5,840 bases of DNA from an uncultured Caulobacteraceae bacterium. GTDB taxonomy: Bacteria > Pseudomonadota > Alphaproteobacteria > Caulobacterales > Caulobacteraceae. Under the pieces are notes generated by a model. The model was given only the letters and a program-made list of their open reading frames with translations, had not been told where the DNA came from and made no database searches. The stretch lies in assembly GCA_946480495.1 (NCBI GenBank), contig CAMLKO010000076.1, forward strand, positions 1 to 5,840, written 5' to 3'. Both the position numbers and the translations under genes were made by a program. Below, one piece after another: positions 1-5,248 of this stretch. Each line of letters opens with the position of its first letter. Position 1 is the first letter of the stretch.

Positions 1-55
1 AGCATCGTCCCTGCCTAGCACTGGCCCGCCTTGGGCCGATTGATCTGCCGCAAGC

Positions 56-1048
56 TCACGGGACCAGCACCGCCGCGCCCGCGAACGCGCCCGAGCGCAG
101 GTCGTCCAGCGCCTCGTTGGCCTGATCCAGCCGATAGGTGTCGACGTGCGGTCTGACCCCGGCGCGGGCGGCTCTCGGCAGATACTCCAGCGCGTCCCGC
201 CGGGTCAGGTTGGCCACCGACACGATCCGCCGCTCTTCCCAGAGGATGTCGTAGGGAAACGACGGGATGTCGCTCATGTGGATGCCGCCGCAGACCACCG
301 TCCCGCCCTTGCGCACCGCCTTCAGCGCGGTGGGGACGAGCGCGCCGACCGGGGCGAAGATGATGGCGGCGTCCAGCGCCTCCGGCGGCGTCTCCTCCGA
401 CCCGCCGGCCCAGGCGCACCCCAGCTCCCGCGCCAGCCTCTGCGCACCCTCGTCGCCGGACCGGGTAAAGGCATAGACCGACTGGCCCTCGAAGATCGCC
501 AGTTGCGCCAGCAGGTGCGCCGCCGCGCCGAAGCCATAGAGGCCAAGCCGCTTGACCGGCCGCGCCTCCTGCGCCTTGCGCCAGGAGCGATAGCCGATCA
601 GCCCCGCGCACATCAGCGGCGCGGCCTGCGCGTCCGAAAAACCCTCCGGTATCGGAAAGCAGTAGTCGGCCCGCGCGATCACCACGTCCGCATAGCCGCC
701 GTCCCGCGTCCAGCCGGTGAAGCCCGGGTGGTCGCAGAGGTTCTCCTCGCCTTCGAGGCAGTAGCGGCAATGCCCGCAGGTCTCGCCCAGCCACGGCACG
801 CCCATCCGTTGGCCGGCCTCGACGCCGGTCACGCCATCGCCCATCGCCTCCACCACGCCCACGATTTCGTGGCCGAGGATCACCGGCGAGCGGCGCGGCG
901 GCAGCTCCCCGTCGGCGATGTGGAGATCGGTGCGGCAGACCCCGCAGGCCTTCACCCGAAGCCGAAGCTCGCCCGGCCCCGGCTCCGGATCGGACCGTGT
1001 CTCTTCGGCAAGCCGTGCGCCCGGCGAGGCGAGGATCATCGCGCGCAT
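56..1048 (-). CDS. Zinc-dependent alcohol dehydrogenase (MDR superfamily), 330 aa
   Basis: Medium-chain, zinc-dependent dehydrogenase expected to interconvert a primary alcohol and its aldehyde in the cytoplasm. The N-terminal GroES-like domain (about 1-150) shows all the expected metal ligands: catalytic zinc at C38 (GVC), H60-E61 (GHE) and C147 (LMCAG), and structural zinc at C91, C94, C97 and C105. The Rossmann domain starts near 168 with YGFGAAAH in place of a strict GxGxxG, a variant I associate with a bacterial ADH subgroup often found near pta/ackA. The second strand ends VYAFTRS, without the acidic residue typical of NAD preference, so NADP(H) use is possible (inference). The ATG at 1048 has no clear Shine-Dalgarno; a second ATG lies three codons in. 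Length is normal and the frame intact. It is divergent from the pta-ackA operon, which suggests shared control and a role in acetaldehyde/ethanol metabolism. The exact substrate cannot be read from sequence. Confidence 0.93.
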   Translation of the reverse strand: MRAMILASPGARLAEETRSDPEPGPGELRLRVKACGVCRTDLHIADGELPPRRSPVILGHEIVGVVEAMGDGVTGVEAGQRMGVPWLGETCGHCRYCLEGEENLCDHPGFTGWTRDGGYADVVIARADYCFPIPEGFSDAQAAPLMCAGLIGYRSWRKAQEARPVKRLGLYGFGAAAHLLAQLAIFEGQSVYAFTRSGDEGAQRLARELGCAWAGGSEETPPEALDAAIIFAPVGALVPTALKAVRKGGTVVCGGIHMSDIPSFPYDILWEERRIVSVANLTRRDALEYLPRAARAGVRPHVDTYRLDQANEALDDLRSGAFAGAAVLVP

Positions 1049-1064
1049 GGTTTCAGACTAGCAG

Positions 1065-1110
1065 AAAAGAAAAGCCCCGCGGCGATCTGGGGGGAGTGGG
1101 GCCGCGGGGC
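1065..1110 (-). terminator. Terminator- or attenuator-like hairpin with U-tract in the dehydrogenase leader
   Basis: Read on the minus strand, a perfect 10-bp GC-only stem (arms 1110-1101 and 1083-1074, 17-base C-rich loop) is followed directly by TTTTCTTTT (1073-1065). This is the layout of an intrinsic terminator. It ends 16 bases before the dehydrogenase start codon at 1048, so it does not sit at a gene end. It could stop or attenuate transcription entering the dehydrogenase from the right, or the A/T-rich tract could instead belong to a promoter that starts downstream of the hairpin. On the plus strand no T-tract follows the hairpin. The structure is seen directly; the regulatory role is inference. 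Confidence 0.45.
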
Positions 1111-1162
1111 GTCATCAGGGGTAGGCCCCCACGGCGATTGGGGGGAGTGTCCGTGGGGGCCT
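1074..1162. repeat. Two tandem palindromic hairpin elements sharing a G-rich loop
   Basis: Copy A (1074-1110) has perfectly complementary 10-base arms GCCCCGCGGC and GCCGCGGGGC. Copy B (1123-1162) has perfectly complementary 12-base arms AGGCCCCCACGG and CCGTGGGGGCCT. The copies share the core CGGCGAT-(C)-TGGGGGGAGTG at 1080-1098 and 1132-1149, identical except for one inserted C, about 52 bases apart. Within the stem one position is G:C in A (1079) and A:T in B (1131 with 1154), a compensatory change that keeps pairing. The plus strand shows G6 loops; the minus strand shows C-rich loops (CACTCCCCCC). The element could be a structured leader RNA, a protein-binding palindrome, or two copies of a dispersed REP-like repeat. 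I cannot assign it to a named family. Confidence 0.8.
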
Positions 1163-1180
1163 CTGCATGTCAGGCCGGGT

Positions 1181-1203
1181 TGAGGTGCCTTTATGCACAC
1201 TCA
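1181..1203. promoter_or_regulatory. Bulged inverted repeat, possible operator
   Basis: Left arm TGAGGTGC (1181-1188) pairs with right arm GCAC-a-CTCA (1195-1203), giving 8 pairs with a single bulged A at 1199 and a 6-base centre CTTTAT. It lies in the divergent intergenic region, between the tandem hairpins and the pta start. The symmetry is visible, but whether it is a DNA operator, an RNA hairpin or chance is not decided. No regulator gene lies in the window. Confidence 0.3.
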
Positions 1204-1230
1204 CGTTGCATCGGCCGCGACGCTTCGTCT

Positions 1231-1244
1231 TTGCGCGCGATCAA
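1231..1244. promoter_or_regulatory. FixK/FNR-type box candidate
   Basis: The 14-mer TTGCGCGCGATCAA matches the alphaproteobacterial FixK2 consensus TTG(A/C)-N6-(T/G)CAA in full, and the classical FNR palindrome TTGAT-N4-ATCAA at 8 of 10 fixed positions. It is centred 43 bases upstream of the pta ATG and about 190 bases upstream of the dehydrogenase ATG. Microoxic induction would suit an acetate/ethanol fermentation module. However, a class II site (centre near -41.5) would put the pta transcript start at about 1279, downstream of its ribosome binding site, so the box may serve the dehydrogenase, use other spacing, or be coincidental. No convincing -35/-10 pair was found. Confidence 0.4.
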
Positions 1245-1270
1245 ATCTTGGGGCCTTCTTACCGACGAAA

Positions 1271-1276
1271 AGGAGG
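1271..1276 (+). promoter_or_regulatory. Strong ribosome binding site of the phosphate acetyltransferase gene
   Basis: AGGAGG, a full match to the Shine-Dalgarno core, lies 4 bases before the ATG at 1281. This decides the start against the longer open frame that extends upstream to 1167, whose extra residues run through the 1181-1203 inverted repeat and the FixK-like box and look non-coding. Confidence 0.88.
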
Positions 1277-1280
1277 CCGC

Positions 1281-2222
1281 ATGACCAAAGCCCCGCCCGC
1301 CCGCCTGGACGACCTCATCGCCAGGGCCCGGAACCTGCCCAAGCTGACCGCCGCCATCGCCCATCCCTGCGATCCGGCCTCGATCGAAGGCGCGGCCGAA
1401 GCGGCGCGGCTGGGCTTCATCGAGCCGGTGCTGATCGGGCCGGAGGCGAAGATTCGCGCCGCCGCGGAGGAGGCGAAGACCGACATCTCCGCCTTCCGCC
1501 TCGTCGTCACGCCCCACAGCCACGCCGCCGCCGCGCAGGCCGTCGCCATGGTGCGGGCCGGGGAGGCCGAGATCCTCGTGAAGGGCTCGCTGCACACCGA
1601 CGAGCTGATGAGCTGCGTGGTCGACGCCGAGTGTGGCCTGCGCACCGACCGGCGGATCAGCCATGTGTTCGTCATCGACCTGGCCGCCTATCCGCGCCTG
1701 CTGCTGATCACCGACGCGGCGGTGAACATCGCCCCCACGCTCGAGGAGAAGCGCGACATCGTCCAGAACGCCATCGACCTCGCCCGGGCCATCGGCGTGG
1801 CGCGGCCGAAGGTGGCGATCCTCTCGGCCGTCGAGACGGTCACCTCCAAGCTGAAGTCGACCATCGACGCCGCCGCGCTCTGCAAGATGGCCGACCGCGG
1901 CCAGATCACCGGCGGCGACCTGGAAGGCCCACTCGCCTTCGACAACGCCATCAGCCTGGAAGCGGCGAAGGAAAAGCACATCGACGGCGACGTCGCCGGA
2001 CAGGCCGACATCCTCGTCGTGCCCGACCTGGAGGCCGGCAACATGCTGGCCAAGCAGCTGACCTTCCTGGGCGGCGCGGAATCGGCGGGCATCGTGCTCG
2101 GCGCCCGCGCGCCCATCGCGCTGACCAGCCGGGCCGACAGCGTCGAGGCGCGGGTGGCGTCGTATGCGCTGGCGGCCCTGCTCGCGCACCGGCGCCCGCA
2201 CGACAAGCCCGTCGCCGGATGA
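1281..2222 (+). CDS. pta: Phosphate acetyltransferase (PTA/PTB family), 313 aa
   Basis: Catalyses acetyl-CoA + phosphate to acetyl phosphate + CoA in the cytoplasm, the first step of the Pta-AckA pathway. The whole protein is one PTA/PTB domain. Recognisable segments are ILVKGSLHT (98-106), the core around LLLITDAAVNIAPTLEEKRD (140-159), the PKVAILSAVE stretch (176-185), ADRGQITGG and GPLAFDNAISLEAA (204-229), the ADILVVPDLEAGNMLAKQL stretch (242-260), and LTSRADS (281-287) with the Ser-Arg pair typical of the active site. It resembles the C-terminal half of 'bifunctional enoyl-CoA hydratase/phosphate acetyltransferase' proteins but lacks their N-terminal MaoC-like hydratase domain, and it lacks the N-terminal regulatory domains of E. 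coli Pta. Its TGA overlaps the ackA ATG (ATGA), so the two are co-translated. A phosphate butyryltransferase or propionyl-CoA activity cannot be excluded from sequence, but the acetate kinase partner favours acetyl-CoA. Confidence 0.92.
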   Translation: MTKAPPARLDDLIARARNLPKLTAAIAHPCDPASIEGAAEAARLGFIEPVLIGPEAKIRAAAEEAKTDISAFRLVVTPHSHAAAAQAVAMVRAGEAEILVKGSLHTDELMSCVVDAECGLRTDRRISHVFVIDLAAYPRLLLITDAAVNIAPTLEEKRDIVQNAIDLARAIGVARPKVAILSAVETVTSKLKSTIDAAALCKMADRGQITGGDLEGPLAFDNAISLEAAKEKHIDGDVAGQADILVVPDLEAGNMLAKQLTFLGGAESAGIVLGARAPIALTSRADSVEARVASYALAALLAHRRPHDKPVAG

Positions 2223-3376
2223 AGACGGTCCTGGCCCTCAACGCCGGTTCGGCCACGCTGAAGTTCGCGCTCTACCGTGCGGACAGGCTTCAGCTTTTGG
2301 CGCGAGGGCTGGTCGACCACTGGGGCGCGGACGGCCAGCATCTGGTCATCACCGGCGGCGCCCACGCGCCGCTCTTCGAGGGCGAAATCGCGGGCGACGC
2401 CGAGGCCGCCATCGTCTTCATCCTGGACTGGCAACACCGCCAGTGGCCGGACGCCGAGGTCGCCGTCGTCGGCCACCGCATCGTCCATGGCGGCGCCGAC
2501 TATCGCGGCCCCGTCCTGGTCACGCCGGACGTCATGGAAAGGCTGGAGGCCCTCACCTCGCTCGCGCCCCTGCACCAGCCCGCCGGCCTCGCGGGTCTTA
2601 GGCTCGCCCAGCACGCCTGCCCGGGCGTTCCGCAGGTGGCGAGCTTCGACACCGCCTTCCACCACACCATGTCGGACACCGCCGCCCGCATTGCGCTCCC
2701 TCGTGAGTTCGAGGCGCAGGGCATCCGCCGCTACGGCTTCCACGGCCTCTCCTACGCCTACATCGCCGGCCGGCTGCAGGCGCTCGATCCCGCGCTGGCG
2801 AAGGGCCGCGTCATCGTCGCCCACCTGGGCAGCGGCGCCAGCCTCTGCGCCATGCACGAGGGCCGCAGCGTCGATACGACCATGGGCTTCTCGGCGCTGG
2901 ACGGCCTCGTCATGGGCACGCGCACCGGCAGCATCGACCCCGGCGTCCTCCTCCACCTGCTCGACCACGGCATGTCGGCGAGCCAGCTTTCCAACCTGCT
3001 CTATCGCCGCTCGGGCCTGCTCGGCGTCTCGGGGATCAGCGCCGACATGCGCGTGCTGCTGGCCAGCGATCAGGTGCATGCGAAGGAAGCCATCGACCTC
3101 TACGTCCGCCGCATCGTCCGCGAGACCGGCGCGCTCACCGCCCTGCTCGGCGGCCTCGACGGCCTCGTCTTCACCGCCGGCGTCGGGGAGAACGCCCAAT
3201 TCATACGAACTCTCGTCTGCAAGAAGCTGGAATGGCTTGGCTTTTCCATTGATGAAGCTGCCAACGCACAAGGCGGCGAACGCCAGATCGGCGCCGCAGG
3301 CTCAAAGCCCGTCTGGATCATCCCGACCGACGAGGAACAGGTCATCGCGCGCGAGGCCGTCGCCACCCCAATCTGA
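2219..3376 (+). CDS. ackA: Acetate kinase (acetate/propionate kinase family), 385 aa
   Basis: Transfers phosphate from acetyl phosphate to ADP, giving acetate and ATP (reversible); second enzyme of the Pta-AckA pathway. The ASKHA-fold motifs occur in order: NAGSATLKF (8-16, with N8), GHRIVHGG (85-92, R87), APLHQPAG (116-123, H119), FDTAFH (143-148, D144), GFHG (173-176, H175), HLGSGAS (202-208), GTRTGSIDPG (233-242, R235), AGVGEN (320-325) and IPTDEE (368-373, carboxylate near E372). These align with the catalytic Asn, Arg, His, Asp, His, Arg and Glu known from Methanosarcina acetate kinase. Some flanking residues differ from the textbook signature (NAGSAT for NxGSSS, HQPAG for HNPxN, HGLSY for HGTSH). 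The last resembles alphaproteobacterial acetate kinases as I recall them. No clear Shine-Dalgarno precedes the ATG, fitting translational coupling to pta. Near the 3' end a stretch is unusually AT-rich. The gene ends 3 bases from the convergent ABC exporter. Confidence 0.95.
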   Translation: MKTVLALNAGSATLKFALYRADRLQLLARGLVDHWGADGQHLVITGGAHAPLFEGEIAGDAEAAIVFILDWQHRQWPDAEVAVVGHRIVHGGADYRGPVLVTPDVMERLEALTSLAPLHQPAGLAGLRLAQHACPGVPQVASFDTAFHHTMSDTAARIALPREFEAQGIRRYGFHGLSYAYIAGRLQALDPALAKGRVIVAHLGSGASLCAMHEGRSVDTTMGFSALDGLVMGTRTGSIDPGVLLHLLDHGMSASQLSNLLYRRSGLLGVSGISADMRVLLASDQVHAKEAIDLYVRRIVRETGALTALLGGLDGLVFTAGVGENAQFIRTLVCKKLEWLGFSIDEAANAQGGERQIGAAGSKPVWIIPTDEEQVIAREAVATPI

Positions 3377-3379
3377 CGC

Positions 3380-5248
3380 TCAGGCCTGCTCCAGCTGCTC
3401 CCGTTCCCGCGTCTGACGCCGCCAAAGCGCGGCGTACTCGCCCGGGCGGGCCAGCAGGTCTTCGTGGCGGCCGCGCTCGACGATCTTGCCGCGGCGCAGG
3501 ACGACGATCTCGTCGGCGTCGGCGATGGTGGAGAGGCGGTGGGCCACCACCAGCATCGTGCGGCCCGCCTTCGCCTTGCGCAGGGTGGCCTGGATGGCGG
3601 CTTCCGTGCGGCTGTCGAGCGCGCTGGTCGCCTCGTCCAGGATCAGCACGCGCGGATCGGCCAGCAGCGCCCGCGCCAGCCCCACCCGCTGGCGCTCGCC
3701 GCCGGAGAGCTTCAGCCCCCGCTCGCCGACCTTGGTCGCCATGCCTTCCGGCAACGCCTCGATGAAGTCGCCGAGCTCGGCGGCCCGCGCGGCGTCCCAG
3801 ACTTCTTCCTCCGTTGCGCCCGGCCGTCCGAAGGCGATGTTGTGGTAGAGGGTGTCGTTGAACAGCGCCACGTCCTGCGGCACCAGCGCCATCGCCCGCC
3901 TCAGCGCCGGACCCTTGAGGTGGCGCAGGTCGACGCCGTCGATCGTCACGCGGCCCTCCTGCGGATCGATCAGCCGCAGCGCCAGCCTGACCAGCGTCGT
4001 CTTGCCCGCGCCCGAAGGCCCGACCAGCGCCACCGTCTGCCCCGGCTCGGCGTGGAAGCTCACGTCCCGCAGGCCCTCCGCCCGTGCGCCGTGGCGGAAG
4101 GAGACGTGCTCGAACACCACCTCCCCGCCCCGGCGACCCGTCGCCGGCAGGTCGACGGCGTCGGGCGCCTCCACGATGTCCGGCTTCTGCCGCTGCAGCT
4201 CGAGCATGGCCTCCATGTCGATCAGCGACTGGCGGATCTCGCGATAGGCGAAGCCCAGGATGTTCAGCGGCCCATACAGGCCGATCAGGATCAGGATGGA
4301 GGCGGTCACGTCCCCCGGCCCCATCTTCCCCGCCGCCGCCTCGAACCCGGCCAGCACCGCCATGATCGCCAGGCCCACGCTCATGATCGCCGTCTGCACC
4401 ACGTTCAGCAGCGACAGCGAGGTCGTCGCCTTCACCTGGGCGTTGGCGTAGGCCGTCAGCGACTGGTTGTAGGTGGCGACCGCCCGGTCCTCGGCCCCGA
4501 AGGCCTTCACCGTCTCGTAGTTCAAGAGCGCATCCACCGCCCGGCCGGACGCCTCCGCGTCGGCCTCGTTGAGCGCGCGGCGGTGGGCAATGCGCCAATC
4601 CGAAATGGCGAAGGTGATCGCGCCGTAGATCACCACCGTCACCACCGCCGTTACAGCGAACCGCCAGTCGTACTTCTTGGCCAGCACGACCGCGGCGATG
4701 ACCAGCTCGATGGCCGTGGGGCCGAGGTTGAAGATCAGGCTGCGCAGCAGGAAATCGATCGACCGCGCGCCCCGCTCGATCACCCGCGACAGCGAACCGG
4801 TCCGCTTGGTCTGGTGAAAGTCCACCGACAGCGCCAGCGCATGGGCGAAGGTCTCGGCCGCCGAGCGGTTCTGAGCCGCCTGCGCCACCGGCGTGAAGAT
4901 CGCATCCCGCGCCTGCGGCGCCGCCGCCGACAGGAACCGGATCATCGCCCAGCCGATCGCCAGCCCGCCGAAGGCCGCGCTCACCTGCACCGCCGTGCTC
5001 TGCCCGTGCCCCAGCTTGTTCACCGCCGCGCCGAGCAGGAGCGGCGCCATCACGCCCAGCACCTTGCCCGCCAGCGTCAGGCCCAGCGCCACGGTCAGCC
5101 GCCACCGCAGCCCCGGCGCGCGCGAGCGCAGCACCAGCCGGATCAGGTCCGCCATCGCCGGGAAGAAACGGATCGAAGCCCCGGCCGGCGCGACGGCGCC
5201 GTGAGCCGCTTCACGCCGCGACGGCGCCGAGGCGCGGACGTGGCTCAA
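3380..5248 (-). CDS. Atm1/ABCB7-type ABC exporter (fused permease and ATPase), 622 aa
   Basis: Inner-membrane half-transporter that should work as a homodimer. Numbering is from a TTG at 5248. Transmembrane segments occupy about 50-340. The part around HQTKRTGSLSRVIERG (145-160), the FLLRSLIFN stretch (166-174) and LLNYETVKAFG (241-251) is characteristic of the Atm1/ABCB7/HMT1 group rather than lipid A or multidrug exporters. The ATPase domain follows: Walker A GPSGAGKTT (410-418), Q-loop Q458, signature LSGGERQ (514-520), Walker B VLILDEA (534-540), H-loop H570. Characterised members export glutathione-derived compounds and link to Fe-S or metal homeostasis; W218-R219, R223/R224 and N282/Q285 lie where that family binds glutathione (inference). 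Start choice is open: TTG at 5248 overlaps the upstream stop as TTGA and has AAAGG 8 bases before it, and the following codons are G/C-rich at position 3; ATG at 5155 (MADLIRLV) has no ribosome site. It is last in its operon. Confidence 0.9.
   Translation of the reverse strand: MSHVRASAPSRREAAHGAVAPAGASIRFFPAMADLIRLVLRSRAPGLRWRLTVALGLTLAGKVLGVMAPLLLGAAVNKLGHGQSTAVQVSAAFGGLAIGWAMIRFLSAAAPQARDAIFTPVAQAAQNRSAAETFAHALALSVDFHQTKRTGSLSRVIERGARSIDFLLRSLIFNLGPTAIELVIAAVVLAKKYDWRFAVTAVVTVVIYGAITFAISDWRIAHRRALNEADAEASGRAVDALLNYETVKAFGAEDRAVATYNQSLTAYANAQVKATTSLSLLNVVQTAIMSVGLAIMAVLAGFEAAAGKMGPGDVTASILILIGLYGPLNILGFAYREIRQSLIDMEAMLELQRQKPDIVEAPDAVDLPATGRRGGEVVFEHVSFRHGARAEGLRDVSFHAEPGQTVALVGPSGAGKTTLVRLALRLIDPQEGRVTIDGVDLRHLKGPALRRAMALVPQDVALFNDTLYHNIAFGRPGATEEEVWDAARAAELGDFIEALPEGMATKVGERGLKLSGGERQRVGLARALLADPRVLILDEATSALDSRTEAAIQATLRKAKAGRTMLVVAHRLSTIADADEIVVLRRGKIVERGRHEDLLARPGEYAALWRRQTREREQLEQA

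Noticed and set aside
1..55. Possible end of a plus-strand gene (SIVPA then TAG at 16-18) and a small hairpin (GGCCC 23-27 with GGGCC 33-37) after the dehydrogenase stop.
   Set aside because: Five codons are too few to support a gene, and the 5-bp stem has no T-tract on the minus strand, so it is not a convincing terminator.
1167..1280. N-terminal extension of the phosphate acetyltransferase from ATG 1167.
   Set aside because: The AGGAGG at 1271-1276 sits 4 bases before ATG 1281, homology begins after 1281, and the extension overlaps regulatory symmetry elements.
1049..1280. Sigma-70-type promoters for either divergent gene (for example GCTAGTCT on the minus strand near 1055-1062, or CATAAA near 1190-1195).
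   Set aside because: No -35/-10 pair with acceptable match and spacing could be found by eye.
997..1284. A 95-codon open frame across the divergent intergenic region.
   Set aside because: It overlaps the dehydrogenase 5' end, both hairpins and the pta start; Arg/Gly-rich translation with no ribosome site or recognisable feature.
1688..3271. A 527-codon open frame on the minus strand opposite pta and ackA.
   Set aside because: Antisense to two well-supported genes, low-complexity composition, spans their junction, no domain.
5191..5230. GACGGCGCC direct repeats and an imperfect GTGA/TCAC hairpin between the two candidate starts of the exporter.
   Set aside because: Short, mismatched pairing in very GC-rich sequence; expected by chance and possibly within coding sequence.
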